DNA of 64,000 nucleotides from Roseibium sp. (GCA_017643925.1 JAEPML010000002.1:372001-436000), one strand, 5' to 3'. Shown: positions 44,020-52,546, counted from the stretch's first letter. Notes: generated from the sequence alone by a model not told the origin. Numbers and translations: made by a program.

Positions 44020-44571
44020 TCAGTCTCCGGCGCAGGGGCCGGGTTTGGTCGTCTTGAAAGACGACGTGACTTCTTTCAGCGAAGCCTTGTTGATCCCCAT
44101 CGGCCTGTAAGGTGGGGCGCTCTGCATCCCCGGGCTGATCATGTGGATCGTGAAACACCCGGCAAACACCTTGACGCCGCCATCGCTTTGGACCGCGGAA
44201 AGTGCGACAGGCAGCACCCAGAAAATCTGTCCTGCTCCGGGATCAGGCGCCGTTGAACCGAACTTGACCGTCACGGATTGCGTTTCACTGAATCCCTTGG
44301 ACCAGGTTTGAAAGTCCTTGGGTGCCGAACCTTCCGAGAAGTAGCTGTAAGCCTGGACATAGAGCCTGTTGCTGATTGCGTAATAGTAGCTCTCGATCAG
44401 CTTTTGCGGGGACGAGCGATCATCCTGGAATGTCCAGTCGCTGGCGTGCGTCGGTACTGACGACAAGCTTGCGGCCACAATGAAAACAGGAAAGATCCTC
44501 TGCGCAAATCGAACAAATCTCGAGTTTCTGTTAGAGACACCCGACTGAATTCCGTTCGACCTGACTGTCAT
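44020..44571 (-). CDS. Secreted protein of unknown function
   Basis: The 183-residue protein has a signal-peptide-like segment (FVRFAQRIFPVFIVAASLSSVPTHA, residues 19-43) and a mature domain with many aromatics (LIESYYYAISNRLYVQAYSYF). The YYYAISNRLYVQAYSYF segment is reminiscent of an NTF2-like fold, but this is not certain. Two cysteines (FAGCFTI and PGPCAGD near the end) could form a disulfide. It overlaps the preceding monooxygenase-like gene by 4 bases (ATGA), so the two are probably expressed together. No function can be assigned. Confidence 0.75.
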   Translation of the reverse strand: MTVRSNGIQSGVSNRNSRFVRFAQRIFPVFIVAASLSSVPTHASDWTFQDDRSSPQKLIESYYYAISNRLYVQAYSYFSEGSAPKDFQTWSKGFSETQSVTVKFGSTAPDPGAGQIFWVLPVALSAVQSDGGVKVFAGCFTIHMISPGMQSAPPYRPMGINKASLKEVTSSFKTTKPGPCAGD

Positions 44572-44864
44572 AGGCCTTCCACGCTTTCCGGCGAGATGAT
44601 TTCAACGGACTTTTCGACAATCAGGGGGCCAGCAATTTCCCGCCAGACAGCCAGGTGTTTTGAGGCAAAGTGGGCTTCCAGAACCTCCCGATCCTGCCAA
44701 CGCTCCACAAACACGAAGGCATTGGGGTCAGTGACACTCTGATGAAGGTCGTAGGACAGATTGCCCGATTCCTTTCGTGTCTCCTCGATGCAGACGCGTG
44801 CCGCCTCGATGAGACCGGGCCGGTCTTCGTCAGTGGTCTTGATGGATGCGATTACAAAAATCAT
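44568..44864 (-). CDS. Antibiotic biosynthesis monooxygenase (ABM) family protein
   Basis: The 98-residue protein (ATG at 44864) is a small dimeric alpha/beta ferredoxin-like fold. It has IFVIASIKTTDEDRPGLIEAARVCIEETRKESGNLSYDLHQSV and the FVFVERWQDREVLEAHFASKHL motif typical of quinol monooxygenase YgiN/ABM domains. Members oxygenate quinols or related substrates without cofactors, or act in heme degradation. An upstream TTG start at 44903 is rejected because it adds a non-conserved tail. Overlap with the secreted unknown protein suggests a shared unit. The real substrate is unknown. Confidence 0.85.
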   Translation of the reverse strand: MIFVIASIKTTDEDRPGLIEAARVCIEETRKESGNLSYDLHQSVTDPNAFVFVERWQDREVLEAHFASKHLAVWREIAGPLIVEKSVEIISPESVEGL

Positions 44865-45047
44865 AGTTTTGGGGTCCCCGATCTGGAAACGTGCCGGTTG
44901 CACGTGGCGGCTTAACCCTCAGTCTTTCCATGAAAATTCAATGACGCAATCAAAAGTTTATTGAGTTTAGGCAGCAAGATGCTACGTGAACGCCGACTTT
45001 GCCCTGCGGACGTGACAGGGCGTTGATCTGCAAAAGGGAGAGGGTCC

Positions 45048-46391
45048 TTGCGGATATTCGGACTTGTCTTGATCGCGGCAGCCTGCCTGGCGCCGATCTA
45101 TTGGTATGCACCGCTCGCCACCGGGCGTGATGCAGGGGCTCTTTTCAGCCAGTATCTGGGCTCGGCAGCGCTGATCCTGATGGGCATCAATCAGTTCATT
45201 GCAACAAGAACATTCGGCCTTGAAGCCGTCTTCGGTCCGCTGGATCGCATCTATGTGCTGCACAAGTGGCTGGGCGTGATCGCCATGGTCGCGATGGGGC
45301 TTCATGACATAATCGATGCGGAAATGAACGGCATTCGGGGCGGGCCCCTGGCGGGGATCGCGGAAGACATCGGCGAAGTCAGCCTTTACGGGCTTCTGAT
45401 TCTCGCCCTTGCCTCCGTAATCACCTTCATCCCCTATCACCTGTGGAAATGGAGCCACCGTCTCATTGGTATCTTCTTCTTCATGGGCGCGTTTCATTTC
45501 TTCTTCATCGAGAAGCCCTTTTCCAACGCGGACCCGCTTGGCCTTTACATCTCCTTCTTCTGCGTGCTCGGCATTGCAAGCTATGTCTGGATGTCGATCC
45601 TTCGGCCAATGGCACCACGCGGTCATGGCTACACCGTCTCGTCGGTCCGACATCTCGGCGGGCTTACGGAGGTTGAGCTGGAACCGAAGGGCAGGGGACT
45701 GAAGCACAAGCCCGGCCAATTCGCCTTCCTGTCAATCAAGGGAAGTGGTCTGTCCGAGGAACATCCCTTCACATTGAGCGCGGCGCCCAATTCTGAACGC
45801 ACCCTGCGTTTTTCCATAAAGGATCTCGGTGACTACACGCGCCGTTTGCGCAGGACCCTGACGGAAGGACTGGATGCAACCGTCTCCGGACCGTTTGGCC
45901 ATTTCTCCATGCCGTCCGGCCGCGACCCGCAGGTCTGGATTGGTGCAGGTGTCGGTATCACGCCATTCCTGGCCTTTGCAGAAAGCCTGAAAAGCCGGGA
46001 AGCAGGGCCCGCAAAGCTCTACTATTGCGTCCGGGAAAAGGATGACATCCCCTATGCGGTGGATCTGGAACGGATCGCGGAAGACGTCGGCAATCTTGAA
46101 CTGATCATCGTGAATTCCGCCGAAGGTGTCCGGCTTACCCCGGATCGCATCACGGCCGATCTTGGCGGTGATCTCGAAAGGGCTCATGTTTTCTTCTGCG
46201 GTCCGACGGCCATGCGCAAGGCACTCAAGAGCGGTTTGGTTCTGAAAGGGCTGCGCGCCAGCCGGTTCCATTTCGAGGAATTCGAGATGCGGACTGGTAT
46301 CGGTCTGGGTGCGCTGGCGGCCTGGATCTGGGACCGTGGCATCTACGCCATCGAAAAGCGCAACGCGGCCAGAACACAGCCTGCCGAGTAA
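45048..46391 (+). CDS. Ferric-reductase-like membrane flavocytochrome (FAD/NAD(P)-binding)
   Basis: The 447-residue protein starts at TTG with GGGAGAGG just upstream. It has about six membrane helices (residues 1-190) including heme-ligand-type histidines (VLHKWLGV, GLHDIID, WSHRLIG, GAFHFFF). A soluble C-terminal ferredoxin-reductase part follows: FAD-binding KPGQFAFLSIKG and EEHPFTLSAAP, NAD(P)-binding WIGAGVGITPFLAF and VFFCGPTAMRKAL. This is the layout of NOX/FRE-like ferric reductases. It would move electrons across the inner membrane to iron or another acceptor. It is followed by its own terminator. Confidence 0.88.
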   Translation: MRIFGLVLIAAACLAPIYWYAPLATGRDAGALFSQYLGSAALILMGINQFIATRTFGLEAVFGPLDRIYVLHKWLGVIAMVAMGLHDIIDAEMNGIRGGPLAGIAEDIGEVSLYGLLILALASVITFIPYHLWKWSHRLIGIFFFMGAFHFFFIEKPFSNADPLGLYISFFCVLGIASYVWMSILRPMAPRGHGYTVSSVRHLGGLTEVELEPKGRGLKHKPGQFAFLSIKGSGLSEEHPFTLSAAPNSERTLRFSIKDLGDYTRRLRRTLTEGLDATVSGPFGHFSMPSGRDPQVWIGAGVGITPFLAFAESLKSREAGPAKLYYCVREKDDIPYAVDLERIAEDVGNLELIIVNSAEGVRLTPDRITADLGGDLERAHVFFCGPTAMRKALKSGLVLKGLRASRFHFEEFEMRTGIGLGALAAWIWDRGIYAIEKRNAARTQPAE

Positions 46392-46400
46392 ATTGGCGAC

Positions 46401-46430
46401 GGCAAGCACGCAGTGCTTGCCTTTCTCCTT
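46401..46430 (+). terminator. Intrinsic terminator after the ferric-reductase-like gene
   Basis: A 9-bp stem, GGCAAGCAC-GCA-GTGCTTGCC (46401-46421), is followed by a T-rich tract. It lies 10 bases after the stop codon. Confidence 0.82.
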
Positions 46431-46497
46431 GTTTTGACGTTTACGTAAAAAAAATCCGGTTAACCGGTGCAAATTGAGCGGCGTAGGGGAGACGGGA

Positions 46498-46923
46498 ATG
46501 CAGCCAGTTATGACCGGCGATGAAATCATGGCCTTGCTGGACAAGGTATTCCCGCAGATCCATGCCGGTGGACGGGTTTATTCCATCGACAGCGTTTCGC
46601 CTGGCAAATCGGTTGTGCGGTTGTCTGCCAATGAACTGCATCTGCGCCCTGGTGGAACCGTTTCCGGTCCTTCGATGATGGCGCTGTCGGATCTGGCGGC
46701 CTATGTCGTGATCCTTGCCCATATCGGACCGCAGGCGCTTGCGGTGACAACCAACCTCAACATCAATTTCCTGCGCAAGCCGGATCCGGGCGATCTGCTG
46801 GGCACCTGCCGTCTCCTGAAACTCGGCAAACGCCTGGCTGTCGTCGATGTCGAGATTGCCGGAGAAGGCGCCGAGGACCTGGTGGCCCACGCCACGGCAA
46901 CCTACTCGATACCGCCACGTTAA
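46498..46923 (+). CDS. PaaI-family hotdog thioesterase
   Basis: From the ATG at 46498 (GGGGAGACGGGA upstream) the product is 141 residues, a single hotdog fold. LRPGGTVSGPSMMALSDLAAYVVILAH contains the helix and catalytic acid region (Asp in SDLAAY) of PaaI-type thioesterases. TTNLNINFLRKPDPGDL and VAHATATYSIP complete the fold. These enzymes hydrolyse acyl- or aryl-CoA thioesters. No pathway genes surround it. The TTG at 46474 is rejected as start because the ribosome site fits 46498. Confidence 0.87.
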   Translation: MQPVMTGDEIMALLDKVFPQIHAGGRVYSIDSVSPGKSVVRLSANELHLRPGGTVSGPSMMALSDLAAYVVILAHIGPQALAVTTNLNINFLRKPDPGDLLGTCRLLKLGKRLAVVDVEIAGEGAEDLVAHATATYSIPPR

Positions 46924-46944
46924 CGCCTCTTGATCGTCTGGCCG

Positions 46945-48162
46945 TCACGCCGTCTCCTGCGTTTCTTCCCGATCGAACAAGCCTTCCAGGTCTTCGGAAT
47001 ACTCCACGACCTGGTTTCGTCCCTGGCGTTTGGCCGCGTAAAGGGCAAGGTCTGCCCGGTGCAAAGAGGTTTTCTCGTCGTCTTCCACACCTGCCAGATA
47101 GGCACCAATGCTCAAGGTCGGATGATGAACTGTATTGTCAAAACTGAACGGTGCCTTCGTCGCTTCCATGATCCGGCCATAAAGTTTGCGGAACCCTTTC
47201 AGCGTTATTCCCCGGCACAGGACTATGAACTCGTCACCACCATAGCGTCCGACGATATCGTCATTGCTTCGTGTGCTTGACCTGAACTGATCTGCAAAAT
47301 GTTTCAGGATCGCGTCGCCCGAAGCGTGTCCGTGCTCATCATTGACCTGCTTGAACTGATCGACGTCAATGAAAAGAATGCCGAGGGTTGGGGAGGCCGT
47401 GTCAGCCTCGAAGTGGCTTTTCAGATAGTCCGATATGGAATTCCGGTTCAAAACCCCGGTCAACTGGTCATAGCGCGTCAGTTCGAGCAGACGTTTGTCC
47501 TGTTTCATGACCTGTCGCGTTCGGTAGACATCGGCCGCTGCCGGGAAGAGCAGCGCTATAAACGTGCCAAGGATCAGGTACCCGCTGACACGCTGGAAGA
47601 CCTTCTCAAGTGCTTCTTCAAATTCGCTGACATCGACATAAACCTCCAGTGCACCGATACGTTCACCACTGGGAAGAACAGCAGGCAGGTAGACATCGAC
47701 ATACGTTTCCAGATGCGCCTCGTGATCGTATTCGTCTGCTTCCTCATGTTCGTGGAGTCCGACAATCGGCTCGCCGCTTTTGAACACCTGAAGGGCTTCA
47801 TCGCTGAACAGGTCCGAGGGACCCAGCAGCCCTGAATCGGAAAGGAGCGTCTGCATGCCTTCCCGGTTGAACAGCTTGAAACGGACGACGTCGATCAAGG
47901 GAAACGAGGATTCGATGCGGTCGCGTTCGGACGGCGTGATGATTCCGGTTTCAACCATCCGACGGGCTGACGGTGTTGTCTTGAAGAAATTGTCGGCCCA
48001 GTGCTGGGCGCGGATCTGTGCGTTGTTGCGCAAGGCGGCCTGGACCTGCCAGTCGATCAGGGAATTCAGCGTCAGCGCAAAGAGCAGAACGAGCAACAGG
48101 GCGCCAGTGATTGCGATGAGCAGCGGATTTCGATATTCCCGCAATTTGGAAGACAGATCCAC
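46945..48162 (-). CDS. Membrane-bound diguanylate cyclase with His/Glu-rich periplasmic sensor
   Basis: The 405-residue protein has two membrane helices (about 13-37 and 193-212) enclosing a periplasmic region, then a GGDEF domain (about 225-395). The active motif is RYGGDEF (GGDEF at 308-312) with an intact DVDQFKQVNDEHGH metal and substrate site, so it should make cyclic di-GMP. The periplasmic part carries an unusually acidic and His-rich stretch (HEHEEADEYDHEAHLE, residues 137-152) that could bind divalent metal. No EAL domain. It is convergent with the thioesterase gene across a 21-base gap. The signal it senses is unknown. Confidence 0.92.
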   Translation of the reverse strand: MDLSSKLREYRNPLLIAITGALLLVLLFALTLNSLIDWQVQAALRNNAQIRAQHWADNFFKTTPSARRMVETGIITPSERDRIESSFPLIDVVRFKLFNREGMQTLLSDSGLLGPSDLFSDEALQVFKSGEPIVGLHEHEEADEYDHEAHLETYVDVYLPAVLPSGERIGALEVYVDVSEFEEALEKVFQRVSGYLILGTFIALLFPAAADVYRTRQVMKQDKRLLELTRYDQLTGVLNRNSISDYLKSHFEADTASPTLGILFIDVDQFKQVNDEHGHASGDAILKHFADQFRSSTRSNDDIVGRYGGDEFIVLCRGITLKGFRKLYGRIMEATKAPFSFDNTVHHPTLSIGAYLAGVEDDEKTSLHRADLALYAAKRQGRNQVVEYSEDLEGLFDREETQETA

Positions 48163-48375
48163 GGGACGCCATCTCCTTGACTTCGCTACGTTCGTTTACG
48201 TTCCCAGACTATCTCGCCGGCAAACAAGGGGCCAGACATTCCTTTTCGATTGTCAGGATCGCCCGCTGAGGCTGAAGATCCCGTAAATGGAGTGAATTTG
48301 TGTGGTATTATAATACCGTTTTTTTAAGACATTGAAAAATATAAAGAAAATAATGCAAGGGCGAAATTTTCATGC

Positions 48376-48404
48376 TTGACGGCAAATTTGCTCAGGCGTA
48401 TAAG
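48376..48404 (+). promoter_or_regulatory. Strong sigma-70 promoter of rplM-rpsI
   Basis: TTGACG (48376-48381) and TATAAG (48399-48404) are separated by exactly 17 bases, close to the consensus for vegetative promoters. It sits about 90 bases before the rplM start. Confidence 0.78.
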
Positions 48405-48422
48405 CTGCCTCGAACGAATTTG

Positions 48423-48463
48423 AGGTCCGTTCGCTGGCTCTTTGGATGCCGCGCGGGCCTTTT
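48423..48463 (+). promoter_or_regulatory. Possible leader hairpin with T-tract before rplM
   Basis: AGGTCC (48423-48428) can pair with GGGCCT (48455-48460, one G-U pair), followed by TTTTCTTT. The position between promoter and gene suggests a leader structure or attenuator of the ribosomal operon. The loop is long (26 bases), so the call is weak. Confidence 0.35.
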
Positions 48464-48491
48464 CTTTAACTGACCAAGTTGGATCAAACTC

Positions 48492-48959
48492 ATGAAGACC
48501 TTCTCTGCCAAGCCGGCTGAGGTCGAGAAAAAGTGGATCTTGATCGACGCAGAAGGCATGGTTGTCGGCCGTCTCGCCGCCTACATCGCCAATCACCTGC
48601 GTGGCAAGCATCTGCCGACCTACACGCCGCATGTTGACACCGGCGACAACATCATCGTCATCAATGCCGACAAGGTGGTACTGACCGGTCGTAAATACGA
48701 CAACAAGAAGTACTACTGGCACACCGGCCATCCAGGCGGCATCAAGGAGCGCACCGCGCGTGCCATCCTCGAAGGCCGTTTTCCGGAGCGCGTTCTGGAA
48801 AAAGCCGTACAGCGCATGATGCCCGGTGGTCCGCTCTCCAACAAACAGTTGAGCAACCTCAAGGTCTACGCTGGTCCGAACCACCCGCATGAAGCTCAGT
48901 CGCCTGAACTGGTCGACGTGAAGGGCCTCAACGCAAAAAATGATGGCAAGAGGGCTTAA
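48492..48959 (+). CDS. rplM: 50S ribosomal protein L13
   Basis: The 155-residue protein matches L13 throughout: [28 protein letters not shown] at the start, the [27 protein letters not shown] block and the [30 protein letters not shown] end. L13 is an early-assembly protein of the large subunit. It is paired with rpsI two bases downstream, the conserved L13-S9 operon. A near-consensus promoter lies upstream. Confidence 0.98.
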   Translation: MKTFSAKPAEVEKKWILIDAEGMVVGRLAAYIANHLRGKHLPTYTPHVDTGDNIIVINADKVVLTGRKYDNKKYYWHTGHPGGIKERTARAILEGRFPERVLEKAVQRMMPGGPLSNKQLSNLKVYAGPNHPHEAQSPELVDVKGLNAKNDGKRA

Positions 48960-48961
48960 CG

Positions 48962-49438
48962 ATGGCTGAGCTGCAATCCCTGGAAGAACTGGGCGGCGCG
49001 GTCGACACCGCAGCCCCGGAAGCTCCGGTCCATGTCCAGAAGCTGGACGCACAGGGCCGGGCCTACGCAACTGGTAAACGTAAGGACGCCATCGCGCGCG
49101 TCTGGATCAAGCCGGGCACCGGCAAGATCATCGTCAACAAGAAGGACTTCACCGAGTATTTCGCTCGCCCGGTTCTTCAGATGATCCTTCAGCAGCCGAT
49201 CATGCTGACCGATCGTGCCGGCCAGTATGACGTCATCGCGACTGTCGTTGGCGGTGGCCTTTCCGGTCAGGCTGGTGCTGTGCGTCATGGTCTCTCCAAG
49301 GCCCTGACCCATTACGAGCCCGAGCTGCGCGGCATCCTGAAGAAGAACGGCTTCCTGACCCGCGACAGCCGCGTGGTCGAGCGTAAGAAATTCGGTCGCC
49401 GCAAGGCCCGTCGTTCGTTCCAGTTCTCCAAGCGTTAA
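48962..49438 (+). CDS. rpsI: 30S ribosomal protein S9
   Basis: The 158-residue protein has an N-terminal extension common in Alphaproteobacteria, then the S9 core ([47 protein letters not shown]). It ends with the basic tail [19 protein letters not shown], whose terminal KR contacts the P-site tRNA. It follows rplM by two bases and is closed by a strong terminator. Confidence 0.98.
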   Translation: MAELQSLEELGGAVDTAAPEAPVHVQKLDAQGRAYATGKRKDAIARVWIKPGTGKIIVNKKDFTEYFARPVLQMILQQPIMLTDRAGQYDVIATVVGGGLSGQAGAVRHGLSKALTHYEPELRGILKKNGFLTRDSRVVERKKFGRRKARRSFQFSKR

Positions 49439-49467
49439 TCGCCGGACTTCTGGACTTCAAAGATTTG

Positions 49468-49497
49468 AAACCCGCCGGAGAGATCCGGCGGGTTTTT
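49468..49497 (+). terminator. Intrinsic terminator of the rplM-rpsI operon
   Basis: An 11-bp stem, AAACCCGCCGG-AGAGAT-CCGGCGGGTTT, with further T residues, lies 30 bases after the rpsI stop. Confidence 0.92.
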
Positions 49498-49578
49498 GCA
49501 TGGCCGGATGTGGTGTAGGAAGAAGGGCGCCGCGCGTCACACGTCCGGCAAAACCCGCTCAGGGGCAAACGGGTATCC

Positions 49579-50976
49579 ATGGCTCAGGCAAAATTCACCA
49601 GCGGCAATCTGTTTCGCCATGTCACGGTGATGTCGCTGACGGCATCGGTCGGACTGATGGCGATTTTTGCCGTCGATTTCATCGACATGATCTTCATCTC
49701 GATGCTCGGCAAGGACGAGCTTGCCGCTGCCGTTGGCTATGCCGGTGCCATCCTCTTTTTCACCACCTCCTTCAATATCGGCTTTGCCATTACCGCTGGT
49801 GCACTCGTGTCTCGGGCACTTGGCGAGCGCAACCGCGAGCTCGCCCGCCGGCGCGCGTCCAATGCTCTGGCAGCAGGTGTCCTGTTTTCAGCGCTATTCG
49901 CGGCAGCCGTCTGGTTCAATCTTGATTTCTTTGTCACCCTGATCGGAGCGTCAGGTGTCACGCACGATCTGGCCGTACACTATCTCCAGATCATCATTCC
50001 GACCCTGCCGCTGCTGTTGCTTGGCATGGCGGGAGGGGCGGTGCTCAGGGCGCACGGAGACGCCCGACGGGCCATGACGGCGACCCTGTTGGGCGGCCTT
50101 GTGAACGCGGTTCTGGACCCGATCCTCATATTCGGCCTCGACCTGGAACTGACCGGTGCAGCGCTGGCGAGCGCGGCCGCAAGGGTTGCCATGGCCTATT
50201 TTGCGCTGCAGCCGATTTTCAAGTTTCATGGCGGACTGGACCTGCCTCGTCCGCCGGAATTCCTGCGGGACCTGTCGCCGATCATCGCAATCTCGGTACC
50301 GGCGACCCTGACACAGCTGGCAAGTCCTGTGGGGCAGGCCTGGGTGACGCGGTCCATGGCCGAGTTCGGTGAGGAAGCTGTTGCCGGCATGGCGATTGTC
50401 GCCAGGATGATGCCGGTGGCCTTCGGCACGATCTTCGCGCTTTCGGGTGCTGTCGGACCGATCATTGGCCAGAACTATGGGGCAGGGCTTTATGACCGGG
50501 TGCGCCGGACCCTGCGCGATGCGCTGTTGTTCACCGTGCTGGTGGTCGCTTTGGCGGCGGCATTGCTCTACATCCTGCGGGCTCCGATTGCGGCCCTTTT
50601 TGAAGCCCAGGGCCTCGCTCTGACCCTGATCTACCTTTTCTGTGGTCCCCTCGCGCTCGCCTTCTTTTTCAATGGGGCGCTGTTCGTGTCCAATGCCTGT
50701 TTCAACAATCTGGAACGGCCCTTTTATTCAACGCTCTTGAACTGGGGGCGGCATACACTGGGAACTATTCCGTTTGTCTGGCTTGGCGCCTATTTCTGGG
50801 GTGCTCCCGGCGTTCTGATCGGACAGGCGACCGGTGGCGTCGTCTTTGGCGTCCTGGCGGTCTTCATCGCCTATCGGGTGATCCGAGATGTCGAGATCAA
50901 GGGCAAGAAATCGAAAGGGCCGGGCCTTTTCCAGCGCCAGGCGCGTCAGGTGATCCTGTTCTTCGCCAGGAGGTGA
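49579..50976 (+). CDS. MATE-family multidrug/toxin efflux transporter
   Basis: The 465-residue protein is an integral membrane protein with about 12 helices in two homologous halves. MATE features include the opening SLTASVGLMAIFAVDFIDMIFIS with its acidic residue in helix 1, ITAGALVSRALGERNRELARRRASNAL, and the second-half equivalent LSGAVGPIIGQNYGAGLYDRVRRTLRDALL. MATE proteins export cationic drugs or metabolites in exchange for Na+ or H+. The 3' end overlaps a convergent gene by 31 bases. No regulator is adjacent; substrates are unknown. Confidence 0.93.
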   Translation: MAQAKFTSGNLFRHVTVMSLTASVGLMAIFAVDFIDMIFISMLGKDELAAAVGYAGAILFFTTSFNIGFAITAGALVSRALGERNRELARRRASNALAAGVLFSALFAAAVWFNLDFFVTLIGASGVTHDLAVHYLQIIIPTLPLLLLGMAGGAVLRAHGDARRAMTATLLGGLVNAVLDPILIFGLDLELTGAALASAAARVAMAYFALQPIFKFHGGLDLPRPPEFLRDLSPIIAISVPATLTQLASPVGQAWVTRSMAEFGEEAVAGMAIVARMMPVAFGTIFALSGAVGPIIGQNYGAGLYDRVRRTLRDALLFTVLVVALAAALLYILRAPIAALFEAQGLALTLIYLFCGPLALAFFFNGALFVSNACFNNLERPFYSTLLNWGRHTLGTIPFVWLGAYFWGAPGVLIGQATGGVVFGVLAVFIAYRVIRDVEIKGKKSKGPGLFQRQARQVILFFARR

Positions 50977-51518
50977 CCGGTCTGCGCTGTGTGGGCCGCC
51001 ATTTTCTTCAAGTCGCGTAACGCCTTTTGGGCGGCAATGTCGGTCATGGGCTTCGACGGTGCTTCGCCGAACTCACCGGTAAAGAACGACCATGCGAAGA
51101 GGACGGGGTTTGCGGACTGCAGCCAGCTTGCTTTTCTCGTGACACGCTTTTCCGCCAGGACCTGACCGCTGTCGACATCGAGCAAATACCCATAAAAGGT
51201 CACGGACGGGCGAAAGAGAATTGGAATGAAGGTGTCATTGGCGTTGAGCGCCGCGTGAAAGCCGTAACGCAGATCCGTGATTGCCAGATGTAAAAGCTGG
51301 TCTCCGGCAGCGGTTTCCAGGCCATTTTCGTAGAGCGGCAGATCAAGCGCTTGCGCAAAATAGCTGCGCAGTGTCCCCGGGTCCGGTTGGGTTTGTACCG
51401 GCGCACCGAAATGGTGGCAGAACGAACTGATGATGTTCCAGTCCAGGTGCATCTGGACATCACCCAGATAAATCTGTGGGGGTTTCTTACGGCGGAACAG
51501 CCAATTGAAAATGGACAT
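50946..51518 (-). CDS. Protein of unknown function, member of a tandem paralogous pair (downstream copy)
   Basis: The 190-residue protein has no recognised family or signal peptide. A basic N-terminus (FNWLFRRKKPPQ) is followed by a mixed alpha/beta region. The segment PSVTFYGYLLDVDSGQVLAEKRV, then a helix LRDLKKMAAHTAQTG, is clearly similar to the C-terminal part of the protein encoded 5 bases upstream, so the two probably arose by duplication. The phrase about a trait recorded and kept (SGQVLAEKRV / SGRLLARKKL) resembles secreted GNA1162-type or lipoprotein-like domains, but no function can be given. The 3' end overlaps the MATE gene by 31 bases. Confidence 0.78.
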   Translation of the reverse strand: MSIFNWLFRRKKPPQIYLGDVQMHLDWNIISSFCHHFGAPVQTQPDPGTLRSYFAQALDLPLYENGLETAAGDQLLHLAITDLRYGFHAALNANDTFIPILFRPSVTFYGYLLDVDSGQVLAEKRVTRKASWLQSANPVLFAWSFFTGEFGEAPSKPMTDIAAQKALRDLKKMAAHTAQTGHLLAKNRIT

Positions 51519-51523
51519 GGTAG

Positions 51524-52057
51524 TCAGCTCAAAGTTTGTCCAACAGTCTTCAGAGCTTTCTTTTCGAGATCGTTCAAAAGCCTGAGTGCGCCGTGTTCTA
51601 TGAGTGGAAGCGTCGGAGGGCCATGATGGCTCCGATAGTTTTTGGGAGTAATGGAGTTCGACAGCTTCTTTCTGGCGAGCAGGCGGCCGGATTTCGCTTC
51701 GACCAGGCGGCCATCAAGTGTGACGGAGTCTGAAAGAAGAAGCCAAATCACGGGCGCCAAAATCAAATACAAGGGGTTCAGATCAGGTTGCCCTGCGCTC
51801 ACCGCCTTGTGAACTTTCTTTAGCTCAAAATCAAAATACCAATTTCCTACTTTTACTGGCTTGTCTGGTTCGAACACCTTGAGTCCAAGACGATGGGCAA
51901 ATCTGAAACGCAGATGGTCGTCCTTGTCGGCGGTTTCGCAGTCAAGTTCACTTTCGTCCAAAACATCCTCAACAACGCGATAGTCCTTGTCGAGATTGAC
52001 GTGGCGTATGTAGGTGAGAGGAATGTTTCCCCTTGGGTTTATTTTAGGAACCTTCAT
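51524..52057 (-). CDS. Protein of unknown function, member of a tandem paralogous pair (upstream copy)
   Basis: The 177-residue protein shares its C-terminal pattern with the next gene: DSVTLDGRLVEAKSGRLLARKKL, then LRLLNDLEKKALKTVG. A hydrophobic segment (NPLYLILAPVIWLLLSDSV, about residues 94-112) may be a buried strand/helix or a membrane segment. The N-terminal half (NLDKDYRVVEDVLDESELDCET) is unlike the neighbour. The two genes are 5 bases apart and probably co-transcribed. No function is recognised. Confidence 0.76.
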   Translation of the reverse strand: MKVPKINPRGNIPLTYIRHVNLDKDYRVVEDVLDESELDCETADKDDHLRFRFAHRLGLKVFEPDKPVKVGNWYFDFELKKVHKAVSAGQPDLNPLYLILAPVIWLLLSDSVTLDGRLVEAKSGRLLARKKLSNSITPKNYRSHHGPPTLPLIEHGALRLLNDLEKKALKTVGQTLS

Positions 52058-52108
52058 TCATCGCTCTGCATTGCCCAAAGTTCAAACATAGGTTTTTTTG
52101 CCGATGTT

Positions 52109-52543
52109 TTAAAGCGATGCCCCGCGCCGGGTGACCTTGTGATCTGACGGTGTCCGTTTGCCACCCAGCCTCAGCAGTCTTCGAAACTTCGGACACTCCA
52201 TGTGGGATGGAGCTGGACATTCAGCCACGTGACGGATCATGTCGCGCAAGGAAGCCAGGTGGTCAATCTGGCGATCGAGATCGTCAGCCTTGTCGTAGAG
52301 TTTCTGCCGCGAGATGGACGCGCTTCCGTCCGGCCCGAACATGGTCTTGATCTCGTCCAGGGCAAACCCGGCCTTCTTGCCAAGTTCGATCAATGCCAAT
52401 TGATCCAGCACTTCCTGCCCGAACAGACGTTTCAACCCCCGGCGCCCGACGGACGTGATCAGACCCTTTTCCTCGTAGTGGCGAATGGCCGATGCTGCTG
52501 TACCAGATTGTTTTGAGACTTCGGAAATATCGAGCAATTTCAT
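52109..52543 (-). CDS. MerR-family transcriptional regulator
   Basis: From the ATG at 52543 (GAGGT 6 bases upstream; the GTG at 52546 is too close to it) the product is 144 residues. The N-terminal MerR DNA-binding domain is clear: LDISEVSKQSGTAASAIRHYEEKGLI and RLFGQEVLDQLALIELGKKAGFALDEIK. A coiled-coil region follows, then AECPAPSHMECPKF with two cysteines in the same area where SoxR carries its Fe-S cysteines, although here there are only two. It is divergent from an MFS exporter. The shared intergenic region has a MerR-type promoter with a dyad in an overlong spacer. Effector unknown. Confidence 0.9.
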   Translation of the reverse strand: MKLLDISEVSKQSGTAASAIRHYEEKGLITSVGRRGLKRLFGQEVLDQLALIELGKKAGFALDEIKTMFGPDGSASISRQKLYDKADDLDRQIDHLASLRDMIRHVAECPAPSHMECPKFRRLLRLGGKRTPSDHKVTRRGASL

Positions 52544-52546
52544 CAC

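Larger units (their letters stand above)
48163..48491. other. Non-coding region and leader of rplM-rpsI
   Basis: This 329-base interval contains no gene. Its right half carries the rplM promoter (48376-48404) and a possible leader hairpin (48423-48463). The left half is the start region of the diguanylate cyclase gene, AT-rich around 48300-48350. Confidence 0.6.

Noticed and set aside
43025-44158. 377-codon open frame opposite bmt
   Set aside because: It runs through the bmt terminator and the 3' end of a real convergent gene, and its translation has no recognisable domain.
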